Shown: positions 22,600 to 33,061 of the stretch, in pieces
Layout of the letters: every line of letters begins with the position of its first letter
Position numbering within the stretch: the first letter of the stretch is position 1
Assembly (NCBI RefSeq): GCF_024763615.1
Contig: NC_077222.1
Span: forward strand, 44,206,001-44,270,000
Direction of reading: 5' to 3'
DNA length: 64,000 bases
Source of the DNA: Phlebotomus papatasi
Taxonomy: Eukaryota > Arthropoda > Insecta > Diptera > Psychodidae
Notes under the pieces: generated by a model
Databases searched by the model: none
What the model saw: only the letters and a program-made list of their open reading frames with translations
What the model was told of the DNA's origin: nothing
Position numbers and translations under genes: made by a program

Positions 22600-25500
22600 A
22601 TGGAAGGTTTTGACGATGCTGGAGTATTTTATTCTGATAATTTCGGTGAGGAACGTCCTCAGCAAGTCAACTTGCAGGCTATCAAGAAGCAGTACAAGGA
22701 ATTTTTGTATAAATTCCATGAGGACACTTTCAATTTCAAATACAGGTTAGAATTTTGCGGAAACTTAATGAATGATAAATATATTATTTCTTTTTTTTAA
22801 TTTTAAAGGGATAACTTAAAACTTAATTATATCAAAGGGAAATATTTTCTGGAAGTGGAAATGGAAGATCTCGTAGGATATGATGAGACATTAGCAGATA
22901 AACTGTACAAACATCCTAGTGAACACCTACCTGTATTTGAGGAAGCTGCTCGGGAAATTGCAAATGAATCCATTCAACCACGTCCTGAAGGAGATGAGAA
23001 AGTACAAGATATTCAGATTTTGTTGCGTTCAAATGCTTTACCGACAAGTATCAGGGATATAAAATCTGAATATATCTCTCGTCTAAGCACAGTGGCAGGA
23101 ATTATTGTGTCAGCTTCAAATATTCGTGCTAAAGCTACCAAAATGACTATCCAATGTCGTTCTTGTAGCAATGTTATTCCGAATATCTTCTTAAATCCGG
23201 GTCTTGAGGGCTATGCTTTACCAAGAAAGTGCCCAACTGAACCAGCTGGACGACCCAAATGCCCTATGGATCCTTACTTTATAATCCCTGATAAGTGTCA
23301 GTGTGTAGATTTTCAGATCCTAAAGCTTCAGGAGCTCCCGGATTCAATTCCTCAGGGAGAAATTCCACGTCACATCCAGATTTATTGTGAGAGGAATCTT
23401 TGTGAACGTGTTGTACCCGGAAATCGGGTGCTTATTCATGGAATTTATTCTATACGAAAAGTTGGTAAGCCTTCCAAACTTGATGGACGTCAAAAGGCCA
23501 TTGTGGGTGTTAGGGCCCCGTACATGCGGGCTGTAGGGATAGCCGTAGACACTCAAGGACACGGCAGTATATCCATGCATACGAATGTGACCTCTGAGGA
23601 AGAGGAAGCCTTCAAGAAACTCGCATCAATGCCTAAACTTTACGATAGGTTGGCCCAATCTATCGCCCCTAGTATTTATGGATCCTCCGATATCAAAAAA
23701 GCAATTGCTTGTATGCTGTTTGGAGGTTCACGAAAAAGACTTCCGGACGGATTGATTCGTCGTGGAGATATTAATGTTCTTATGCTTGGTGACCCAGGTA
23801 CTGCTAAGTCGCAGCTTCTAAAATTTGTGGAAAAAGTCGCTCCAATTGCAGTTTATACTTCAGGAAAAGGATCTAGTGCGGCCGGTCTCACAGCTTCGGT
23901 TATTCGAGACAGTTCAAGCGTGAGTATTTTTTTTTATTATTATAAAACTGAAAGAAGGTAACTTTCTGTGAGAAAAATATTGAAGCAATTCATATGGGCT
24001 GAGTGTTTTAAATTTGTCCACAATTATTAAAATGAACATAAAAATATAATTGTTAAGAGTGAAATAATAAATTAATATTAACACACAAACTATCCAATAA
24101 GTCATCCAATAAATACAATATCCAATTAAAAGTCAACTCTTGAATTTCGGATAAAAAAAAAGTAGGAATAATGAAAAAAACAACATAGTATACTTTCATT
24201 TTATTAAATGCAATAAATAAAATAAATATTTTGACGATGTTGCCAATAAGTATTCCCTGCCTTATGTCCAGCGCACAATGACTTCTGTTTGTAAACATGT
24301 TTTCAAAATTGTCTAAAAGAGTGAGCGAGATGACTAGATCTATGTTTCATTCACTCCCACTGAAAAGTCAAAAACATATTTACAAACAAAAATTATTGTG
24401 CGTTGAGCATTATGACCAGCGCTCAATAACTTTTGTTTTGTAAACATGTTTTTGATATTTCTATGAGAGTGAGTGAGACCTAGATCTAGTCATTTCGCTC
24501 ACTCTCATAGGAAATTTTGAAAACATGTTTATAAACAAAAGTTATTGTGCACTGGACATTATGCCCAACGCACAATAACTTTTGTTTGTAAACATGTTTT
24601 TAAAATTTCCCATGAGAATGAGCGAGATGACTAGATCTAGATCTCACTCACTCTCATTGAAATGTCACAAACATGTTTACAAAACAAAAGTTATTGTGTG
24701 CTAGGCATTACTCTATGTGTAGAATATTTTCTCTTTTATTGAAAAAACACTTACAAATGCAAATATAAGAAAAATTCTAAATAAATGTAAACATTGGATT
24801 TTGCAGAGAAATTTCGTTATGGAGGGAGGAGCAATGGTTCTAGCTGATGGTGGTGTTGTATGTATCGATGAATTTGACAAAATGAAGGAAGACGATCGGG
24901 TAGCTATTCATGAGGCTATGGAGCAACAGACTATTTCTATAGCCAAAGCTGGCCTTACTACCACCCTAAATTCCCGATGCTCTGTTTTGGCTGCCGCAAA
25001 CTCTATCTTTGGTCGTTGGGACGATACTAAAGGCGAGGAGAATATTGATTTCATGCCAACAATTCTCTCTCGTTTTGACATGATTTTTATCGTGAAAGAT
25101 CAGCACGATGAACGTCGCGATCTTACAGTGGCCAAGCATATCCTTAACATACATTTAAATGCGAACAAGACCGACAACAACATTGTTGACGAAGAGATTT
25201 CTCTGGCCATCCTCAAAAAGTACATACATTATTGTAGGACTACTTGTGCCCCGAGATTAAGTGTAGAAGCTGGAGAAAAGCTCAAAAGTCAGTACGTACT
25301 GATGCGGAAGGGTGTGCTGAATCAAGAAAAAGCATCGGAGAGGCGATTGACAATTCCCATCACAGTTCGTCAACTTGAAGCTGTAATACGCATTTCGGAG
25401 TCTCTGGCCAAAATGCAGCTTCAACCAATCGCCACAGAGACTCACGTCAATGAGGCACTGCGTCTCTTTCAGCTTTCAACTCTTGATGCTGCTATGTCTG

Positions 25501-25822
25501 GTAATTTAGCTGGTGCAGAAGGTTTTACCACAGAGGAGGATCAGGAGATGCTCAATAGAATTGAGCGGCAACTCAAGCGGCGTTTTGCAATTGGATCTCA
25601 AGTATACGCCCAAAGTATCATTCAAGTACGTTTTGTTTTTTTTTCTCTACAAAACAAAAACATCGAATAAGATTCAAATAAATATTGCATTTCTTTTTTT
25701 TTTAGGACTTTTCCCATCAAAACTACAATGAGCGAGCTGTTCTCAAAGTTATTCATATGATGATTCGGCGTGGTGAGTTACAACATAGGATGCAGCGTAA
25801 AATTCTCTATCGCATTTGTTAA
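22600..25822 (+). CDS. Mcm5: DNA replication licensing factor Mcm5 (730 aa, 4 exons)
   Basis: Subunit of the Mcm2-7 replicative helicase in the nucleus. Exons 22600-22745, 22809-23919, 24807-25625 and 25706-25822 join in frame (2193 nt). The N-terminus MEGFDDAGVFYSDNFG is typical of Mcm5. A zinc-binding region follows (CRSCSNVIPN and a later CPMDPYFIIPDKCQC). The AAA+ module has Walker A GDPGTAKSQ (about residue 376), Walker B VCIDEFDKM (about 437) and the arginine finger SRFD (about 507). The C-terminal winged-helix region ends HRMQRKILYRIC. All catalytic residues are intact. The 3' end is 19 bp from the stop of the convergent IQ-motif gene, so the transcripts probably overlap. Intron 3 contains three tandem palindromic MITEs. 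Confidence 0.97.
24262..24710. repeat. Three tandem palindromic MITE copies in Mcm5 intron 3
   Basis: Three units of about 149 bp (from about 24263, 24410 and 24559). Each starts like tatgcccagcgcacaataac with ttttgtttgtaaacatg following, and ends with the inverted form (catgtttacaaacaaaag, ttattgtgcgctgggcat). Central gagtgag/ctcactc blocks also pair. Neighbouring units share the ttatg junction. A single full copy is at 40148-40299 and a shortened one at 9145-9241. Confidence 0.8.
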
Positions 25823-25841
25823 AGATGCACTGAATGTGTCC

Positions 25842-26105
25842 TTAATTTTTGGGTGTCGTTTTTCTTACAACAAATCCACGGAACGATGTTTGAATTTTTG
25901 TAGCTGCATCATTTAATCTTTGTAGACGTTTTCTTACAAGAAATCCTCTAATCTGAGCTTGAATTTTAGTCGCTTCCTCTTCAACACGTTCTTGATCACT
26001 ATTTTTCATTTCACTCGCACGATTAGGGGACACCCTTAATCCAGATCCTGAAGCTCTATTTTCTCGTGCAAACTTTGAATTTGGTGAACTAGGATGTATT
26101 TCCAT
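25842..26105 (-). CDS. Small IQ-motif protein (87 aa)
   Basis: One uninterrupted frame from ATG 26105 to TAA 25844-25842. It has two IQ-like calmodulin-binding motifs in tandem: ATKIQAQIRGFLVRKRLQ at about residues 45-62 and ATKIQTSFRGFVVRK at about 68-82. The first half is polar and low-complexity (PSSPNSKFARENRAS). No membrane segment. Binding to calmodulin or a related EF-hand protein is expected from the motifs; the cellular role is unknown. Further upstream coding exons cannot be excluded, but the ATG follows a plausible 5' leader. It ends 19 bp from the Mcm5 stop, in convergent orientation. Confidence 0.75.
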   Translation of the reverse strand: MEIHPSSPNSKFARENRASGSGLRVSPNRASEMKNSDQERVEEEATKIQAQIRGFLVRKRLQRLNDAATKIQTSFRGFVVRKTTPKN

Positions 26106-26553
26106 AGTGTTTCTCGGAGACTGTTTGACTGAGAACTGGTCTAGAACATTTTTGTCCTTTTTTACAATTCTTTGTTCCGATGATCACACTATTATCGATT
26201 ATTGTTCAAAGTCACTCAAAGCGATTTAATTGACTTCAATTGTAGTGTGTATTGAAGCAGAGTTGATACTTATCAAGTTTAATGAATAGTATTCATAGTA
26301 TTATTTCATTTAAAAATCAATATATTAACAAGGGTTGTCGGATTATTTTCTTAAGCTTCAGAGAATGCAATGCAATATGGGTTTTCACCGTTTTCACCAA
26401 ATAGAAACTTCTCAATTCCATTCATTTCTAGAAGAAAAATAACCGGTTAGATATCTACATTAGGTTTTTGGGTAATTTTGTTTATCTCTTTAATATCTTT
26501 TCATTTATAAAAATTTTAGGGTCAGTATTACAGTGATTACAATGAGTACTAAT
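26106..26553. other. Intergenic upstream region of the IQ gene
   Basis: AT-rich sequence between the IQ-motif gene and the TTAA element, probably holding the promoter of the IQ gene. Nothing else recognised. Confidence 0.35.
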
Positions 26554-27508
26554 TTAACTCTTTCGCGTCCCACTTTTATTCAGCAAGTGAATTCATGTAA
26601 AATTGAGTTTTTCCTAATGCTTTATGATCAAATATAATAGTTCAGAGTGGAAAAAATTTCCACTGCGTGAAAACTCGGAAAAATCCCGGGTCGTATATGA
26701 CCCTATTGTCCTCAAGGGAAGTGTGCATATCATTTTCAAAATCTATATCACGGGCTTTCTGAGAGTTTTTTTTTTGCTTGAAGTTGTTAATTTGGCCAAA
26801 ACCATGGCAAACTGGATTGCTTTGATGAACACTGTACTCCTGGTGTTCAAGGAATCTTCCTGGTAATCCCTTGAACAGTCACTGTTACAATATTTTGAGT
26901 GGTATTTGGCAAAAATAAACTTATCCACATATTTATTCACACACAATACAATTGCACAATATGAGACGCTTGCAAAATACTCTAAAATATTGCAAAATAT
27001 GTTATAATTCATCAGATATAAGATGAAATGTCCAGGAGCAAGATGTCCCACCTGCATTTCACAAAGAAAAACAATGTCTCAACTACATTTCGCTATAGGT
27101 TTGGGACGAAAACACTGTTACCCTTGGGGACAATAGGGTCATATATGACCCGGAAAATTCTACACGCTTTTCTGGAAAATTGAGAGTAGTTTATTATATC
27201 AAAATATGCGACATACAATCTTTGGATATTCTATTTTGTGTTTGTAAAGAACTTTTTGCTGAAAAAAATAAATTAATATAAAAAAATTTGAAAAAGAAAA
27301 GTCATTTCACAAACTTCGAAATTAGTGATTTTTGATCTCAAATATTTTCTTTTCCTGAATATCTGGAGTCTTGAGAAAATTAGCCAAGAATCTTACATCC
27401 TTCTATTATGATGTCGTGCACAAACCGATAGATTTCAATTAATGTAAATAGTCAAAAAAATTGTTTTTCCCCGGGTCATATATGACCCTAATGACGCGAA
27501 AGAGTTAA
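26554..27508. mobile_element. TTAA-flanked element with TTAACTCTTTCGCGTC ends
   Basis: Left TTAACTCTTTCGCGTC and right GACGCGAAAGAGTTAA are perfect inverted repeats that include TTAA. Inside are three near-palindromes, gggtcgtatatgaccc (26688) and gggtcatatatgaccc (27136, 27473). A subterminal pair, ccctattgtcctcaaggg and cccttggggacaataggg, is also present. piggyBac-like by target and structure; no transposase. The open frames at 26624-26866 and 26743-27057 are inside it and are not genes. Confidence 0.75.
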
Positions 27509-27978
27509 GAAGAAATAGAAAATACAAAACTATTTTACTTTGATAAAATGTTTAACCTTGATCATAATGTAAAATAATACATACTAGAATTTTTTTTGTT
27601 CAGCTCTGTCGGTTAAATGATGCATGAGTAGCTTAATTGAATATTTCCCCGGTTTATTTTTCCATCTTTCTATAGCTATACCATTGTACAAAATATTGAA
27701 TGTGAGAGCGGATGAGACAGAAAATAAAGCAGAAGGATTCATTGGTCATAAAATTCTAGCTCTATGAGTATCCATAGTTGCAGAGGAGTTTCTTTTTGAT
27801 TTTCAACATTTTTTTTCTTTTTCTGTAACTCAGTTTGCGTTCGTCTTTTCCCATATTCACTTGTGCTGTATCATACTGCTCAGATTTGTATTAATATATT
27901 AGTCGCATTTACTTTTCGAAATTTGTACTGTGAAAATTTGTAGTGCTTTTTTGTTAATTAAAGTCCAAACTCCAAACG

Positions 27979-29295
27979 ATGGCCTCACTGGTTAACATTT
28001 CCCAATCTACCCATGAGCAAGTTGTTCATTTGATGAGCAATTTGGCAGAAAGGGTAATTAACGACCCCCCAGGAGATATATACCTTTTTGCTCAGAAGTT
28101 TTTTGAAGAGTTGCTACTCAAGAGAGATGGATGGCAAAGTAAAAATTATGAGAAATTACCAAATTGCGCTAAGCTTATCAAGAATTCATCAAAAAGGATG
28201 CAATTTAAGAAAATCGATATCATCAAAACTAAAATTGATTATCTTAGATACTATAGAAAACAGTCTCAGGAGAAAAAACATAAAAATAGTAACCAGGACA
28301 ACAAAGGACTGATTCAGAGTCAGAAAAATATCGTCGATGTTGAAAAAGGAAAAGAAAATATAAAATTTGAAATTCTTTTCAATTCACATTTGAAGCAATA
28401 TAAGTGCGTTCAGAGCAGTTTCGAGAATTTTTCTGAAGACGATGAAGGACTTGAGATTCAAGAAAATATTTACAAAAAGCTAATTACTAAAGAAAATCGA
28501 GATTTTCAGCCACTTTCAAGAAAATCAAACAAATTCTTTGTCGTTAATCATCTGATTAAAATATATATGCCTAGGATATATTTTTCTTCTTCGGATATAT
28601 TATTAAAAGTTAAATCTTTTGATAAAGTGAATTTAATTGCTGGTCATAATATCATTAAAAATCATTCTGTAAAAGTCACTTTTTTGGCCTCGAATGATTA
28701 TGGAGTAGTTTTTACAGTGAACTGTGGTCTGGATTCTGAAGTAATGATCTTTCTTTTGAGGATGCCGAATGAAGCTAAAATGAGAGCTCAAAGAATGAGA
28801 CGTTTCCATAAGGCAATCGATTTTAAAGCGAACATTCTTAAATATAAAATGAATCTCTACATATTTGAAAGATTTTTATTAAAGTGTCAGGAATATTTGA
28901 ATTATGGACTACTAGATTGTAAGGATATCATAATCCTGAATAATCCTGAAGGTAGATATAAACGATATAAACATTTAAGATTTTCAAGAAGATTTTGTTC
29001 TGACAACTACAAAAAAAAACATTTTACTTATTTTGCAGGGTGCTGGGAGTCATTTGAAAAAAATGTGCCTTTGGATTATCAAAAGAATAGTGAAGTATGT
29101 GAATCAGAAATTTCTGAAGACCAAATTAATATTTCTACAGAAGATTATACACCTCAGAAGACACTGGATGTTTTTCGTATTGGGAATGATTTAGGATATT
29201 TTAAAACTCATAAGATAATTCGCTCAAAAAGTGCACCAAAGGTACTTGTACCTAAACCTAAACACATGCGACAGCGAATGAAAAGTGCAAAATAA
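27979..29295 (+). CDS. Single-exon protein with RIIa-like N-terminal dimerisation/docking domain (438 aa)
   Basis: One intronless frame from ATG 27979 to TAA 29293-29295. Residues about 11-47 (HEQVVHLMSNLAERV, then PGDIYLFAQKFFEELLLKRD) match the helix-turn-helix of RIIa/SP17/CABYR-type docking domains, including the pattern P..I..FA..FF..LL..R. The rest is basic and rich in K, N and S without a recognised domain; the C-terminal end is strongly basic (SKSAPKVLVPKPKHMRQRMK). RIIa proteins of this type usually bind AKAP-like partners in sperm flagella or cilia, so a sperm or ciliary role is an inference. Lack of introns is compatible with a testis-biased gene or an old retrocopy. The stop is 11 bp from the Dph5 stop (convergent). 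Confidence 0.75.
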   Translation: MASLVNISQSTHEQVVHLMSNLAERVINDPPGDIYLFAQKFFEELLLKRDGWQSKNYEKLPNCAKLIKNSSKRMQFKKIDIIKTKIDYLRYYRKQSQEKKHKNSNQDNKGLIQSQKNIVDVEKGKENIKFEILFNSHLKQYKCVQSSFENFSEDDEGLEIQENIYKKLITKENRDFQPLSRKSNKFFVVNHLIKIYMPRIYFSSSDILLKVKSFDKVNLIAGHNIIKNHSVKVTFLASNDYGVVFTVNCGLDSEVMIFLLRMPNEAKMRAQRMRRFHKAIDFKANILKYKMNLYIFERFLLKCQEYLNYGLLDCKDIIILNNPEGRYKRYKHLRFSRRFCSDNYKKKHFTYFAGCWESFEKNVPLDYQKNSEVCESEISEDQINISTEDYTPQKTLDVFRIGNDLGYFKTHKIIRSKSAPKVLVPKPKHMRQRMKSAK

Positions 29296-29306
29296 ATATT
29301 TTTTTT

Positions 29307-30181
29307 TCACAATTTTACTAAATTAAATTGCTGAAGATATTCAGTTTCAAGTGGATGACATTCTCTTGCAGGAATTACCAAGGAATGCAGTGGAGGGCCC
29401 AGATCTTGTTCCGTCATTTCCTTTATACTGCAGGCAACTATTAGTTGAGTCTTGTGGCCAACTCTTGCTAAACCAACCACTAATGAATTTTCAGAAATCT
29501 CACTTGGATTTTTGTCGATAATTTCCATTAACTGCTGACTCGCTTCTGAAACACTCATAAATCTTGGTGGTTCGTATTCTCGTTTCTTTTTTGAAAGGCT
29601 TTCAAGTGTGGGCTCCCGCACTCGAATGTCGAGAAGACAGAGGGTATGAAGACCCATTTGTTGATTTTTCAATATTTTCTGAAAGAAACTATCAGGTTTC
29701 CACGAGTCCGTCCAATACGGAATAGACACAGTCTCGCCAAAAGAATACAATTGAAGGCCACAACACGCTACAGCGTTCATTATCGATGCATTATGAACCA
29801 CTTGGTAAGGGATGCCCTTTTCCTTCGCTCTGAGAATTAAATCCGTGTGAGTTGTAGCCCCAAACGGATCTCCTACAACTAAAAGGGCTACATCCTTTAC
29901 AATCGAATGAGCAAATAGTTCATCTGAATGTTGTTCTATCGTCTCCCTGTCTGCCAGAATTAGTTTTCGTTGGTAAAAATTTTCCTGAAATATGAAAAAG
30001 AAACAAAAATATCAAATGGAGCTATTTTTATATCACCAATACTAACCAAACTTTCCTGGCCACATGATAATATTGATGTATATGCTTCCAAATACACTCT
30101 ATCGCAGTTTTGAACAATTTTCAATCCCTTAACAGTAATGTCTTCAGGATCTCCTAAACCGATTCCCACAATAAAAAACAT
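29307..30181 (-). CDS. Dph5: Diphthine methyl ester synthase Dph5 (270 aa, 2 exons)
   Basis: SAM-dependent methyltransferase of the tetrapyrrole-methylase fold that methylates the modified histidine of eEF2 in diphthamide synthesis (cytosol). Minus-strand exons 30181-30047 and 29984-29307 join in phase 0 across a 62-bp intron. The N-terminus MFFIVGIGLGDPEDITVKGL has the GxGLGDxxDIT signature. Exon 2 carries LILADRE and the GDPFGATTHTDL cofactor loop, then VVHNASIMNAVACCGLQLY, IPYWTDSWKP and LCLLDIRVREP, all typical of Dph5. The residues and length fit the family. The C-terminus (HPLETEYLQQF) is also family-like. Confidence 0.95.
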
Positions 30182-31328
30182 TATAATATAGAAAATTAAA
30201 GCAAAATGTTTCAAATTTCAACGAAAAACCTCGATGAAATTTCCGTCTGAAGCTGTCAAACACCTCAAGTCGCCATAAAACGAGGTAGTAGAAGGGTATC
30301 ATGATGTCATGTCCCGGCCGGAACAAATGTTATACAATATTAGATAAAAATTATATACGAATAGGGAGAGTAGGCCTACTATAGTCGGGATAGTAGGGCG
30401 ATGTTAGGCCTACCCTCCATATAAAACACTGTGTTGTTTTACTAGTGGAAGAGACTTTTTAGCAGCATTAGTATTGGTGTGACTGCCGTGTACATGTATA
30501 TCACAAATATTAATTTTTTCACCTGATGAGGCAATTTTCTTACAGGAAACGTAATTCTTAAGCTTCTTTGGCTACTTTTATGCCTCTTTTCGTATAAATG
30601 TATGCAAAATAGTAAAAAATTTGCACATTTATTTTCGATGTTATTGTGGCAGTGGAACATATCAGAGACACTGTAGAATGAGTGGAACTTATTTCGGACA
30701 ATTACAGGGTACGAATATCACATATTTTTAAATGAAAAATATAATACAAATCGGACACAGATTTTTGTCAGACTAGTATCATGCAAATATGTTATAGCTC
30801 CGATTTTGTTCCGGCCGGGGTGTGTGTTCTAAAAATCTATTAATTTTTTCTGCGCCCGAAACAAAACCCGACCGTCAAGAGTGCGAGGAAAATGGGCTTC
30901 TCACTCTCACCTCGCACGCGTATGCGGGCTTGTGTCATTGATGCCAGCCCCCTGCAAATTATATAAAAATAAATAGAATATATATGCAGTACCTATATTG
31001 TTTGCACTATGAATAAAAATAATTCTTTCGGTTTCTCTTCTATTCTATTTTCCTTGTAATATACAAATATATTAAGTGCAACGTTTTTATACCAAACATA
31101 AAAGTCATTTCATTTTCAACCGCTATATTCGTAGTCTTTATTTTAGCGTAAAATGAAATAATTTCGTGTTCGGTCCACAAAACAAGAGCGCAGTGCAGTG
31201 TTGCTGTTGCTGCGATGGGATAGGAAACTTTAAAGAGAAGAAGAAGAACAAGTTCGACATCAAAAACAGGAAAAATAGAAAATTGAAATTGCTCCTCGCG
31301 TTTTTGGGGACTCAAATCCTTGGAAATT
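30182..31328. promoter_or_regulatory. Divergent Dph5/Cdk5 intergenic region
   Basis: About 1.15 kb separates the two start codons, and both promoters must lie here. It contains the inverted-repeat element at 30313-30820, so the Dph5 promoter is restricted to the proximal ~130 bp unless it extends into the element. The GC-rich part near 30850-30950 (caagagtgcgaggaaaatgg, cctcgcacgcgtatgcgg) is the better candidate for Cdk5 promoter sequence. No element is assigned. Confidence 0.5.
30313..30820. mobile_element. TIR element, CCCGGCCGGAACAAA ends
   Basis: cccggccggaacaaa at the left and tttgttccggccgggg at the right are inverted. A short inner inverted repeat lies at 30363-30418 (gggagagtaggcctac with gtaggcctaccctcc). 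The element sits between the Dph5 and Cdk5 start codons. Family and target duplication were not determined. Confidence 0.55.
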
Positions 31329-32268
31329 ATGCAAAAGTACGAGAAGCTAGAGAAGATTGGAGAGGGAACGTATGGAACAGTTTTTAAAGGCAAAAATCGA
31401 GATACTTTAGAGATAGTGGCACTCAAGGTTAGTCCGGATTTGTAAATTGTAAATTTTTAAGTATTATTTTGATTGTTCTCTGACAATTTTTTTTTAGCGT
31501 GTGAGGCTTGATGAGGATGATGAAGGTGTCCCTAGTTCTGCTTTGCGGGAGATTTGTCTGCTCAAAGAGCTTAAACATAAAAATATTGTTAGATTGTACG
31601 ATGTTTTGCATTCCGATAAGAAGCTAACTCTTGTCTTTGAGCACTGTGACCAGGATCTCAAGAAATATTTCGACAGTCTTAATGGGGATATCGATCTTGA
31701 TGTGGTTAAAAGCTTCATGTATCAATTGCTGCGTGGATTAGCTTTTTGTCATAGTCACAATGTACTTCATCGGGATTTAAAACCACAGAATCTACTCATT
31801 AATAAAAATGGAGAGTTAAAGTTGGCAGACTTTGGTTTGGCGAGAGCTTTTGGCATCCCCGTAAAGTGTTACTCAGCCGAAGTGGTTACACTCTGGTACA
31901 GACCTCCGGATGTACTTTTTGGCTCTAAACTGTACACAACGAGCATCGACATGTGGTCAGCTGGATGTATTTTTGCGGAGCTAGCAAATGCCGGACGTCC
32001 ACTTTTTCCAGGTTCTGATGTTGTAGATCAACTTAAAAGGATTTTTAAACTTCTTGGGACACCTACTGAAGAAACTTGGCCAGGTGTTACCCAACTTGCT
32101 GACTACAAACCCTTCCCACTCTACCATCTTACTACATCTTGGAGTCAGGTGGTGCCTCGACTGAACTCTAAAGGGCGTGACCTTCTACAGAAATTACTAG
32201 TTTGCAGGCCAAATATGAGAATTAGCGCTGAACAGGCCATGGCACATTCCTACTTCAGTTCAAATTAA
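31329..32268 (+). CDS. Cdk5: Cyclin-dependent kinase 5 (289 aa, 2 exons)
   Basis: Proline-directed Ser/Thr kinase activated by p35-type partners, mainly in neurons. Exons 31329-31427 and 31498-32268. The N-terminus MQKYEKLEKIGEGTYGTVFK has the glycine loop with Tyr15. Exon 1 ends exactly at the ATP-binding lysine (VALK, residue 33). The second exon starts RVRLDEDDEGVPSSALRE, with the PSSALRE helix that identifies Cdk5. HRDLKPQN (catalytic D126), DFG (144-146) and the activation loop YSAEVVTLWYRPP with Ser159 are intact. The protein ends HSYFSSN, a few residues shorter than the human form. The upstream ATG choice is fixed by the conserved start. Confidence 0.97.
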
Positions 32269-32313
32269 TTCCGGCTCTAGAAAATATTTATTTATATACA
32301 TATAAAACAACTA

Positions 32314-32622
32314 CAGTAGACTCTCGCAAATTCGGTTCTTTTAAGATCGGGCTACTTTTTAATTCGGGCAGAGGTTACATTTGAAAAAAGTTTGTTGTCA
32401 TTTTTCAAGTTTGATTATGATTATCAAATGAATCAAATATGCTCAAATTTAGCATGGTTTGTCTTAGTTTTGATGTGATTTTGCATTATTGAGGGATTTT
32501 CATGCAATTTACGATATATATCAGTGTGTAAACTCAATATCTATATGCACATGTCGCCCGAATTTCTGTCTAATTCGGCTGACATTTCGGTCCTATATGC
32601 CCGAATTTGAGAGAGTCTACTG
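32314..32622. mobile_element. TA-flanked MITE, CAGTAGACTCTCGC termini
   Basis: CAGTAGACTCTCGCAAATTC at the left and gaatttgagagagtctactg at the right, TA on both sides. It begins 46 bp after the Cdk5 stop, so it probably lies in the Cdk5 3' UTR or just past it. Related by its ends to the elements at 5895, 13506 and 50780. Confidence 0.7.
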
Positions 32623-33061
32623 TATGTTTAATTGTAGGTTCTATAATCTATAATTCAATTTATTGGAATAATAACAAAAGATTTGTGTAATTGTACCAAA
32701 ATATAAGTAAATGCATATTTTTGGTCAATAATGAACAGTGTGGACAATTTAATTAATTCAATTTGTTTAATTTTAAGAAAAAAAATGGGGAACCCCATGC
32801 GGTCGAGTAGAAGAACACTGATATTGAAGTGGTCGAGAGCGAGAGTAGAACACTTCGCATTTTTAAAACATTTTAATTTTTTTATAACTTAAAATTATAT
32901 TATGACTAATGAAGTTCACAATAGGTAAAAACCCTATTAAAAAAACACAAATTATAACAGTTTTTCCATAAGTTTTTCACAAAATCTATCCTTAAGTGGT
33001 CGACATAGGGTACTTTTACCTTATATTTTTTTAGACTGTAAATAGATTAAACGTTCCTTAA

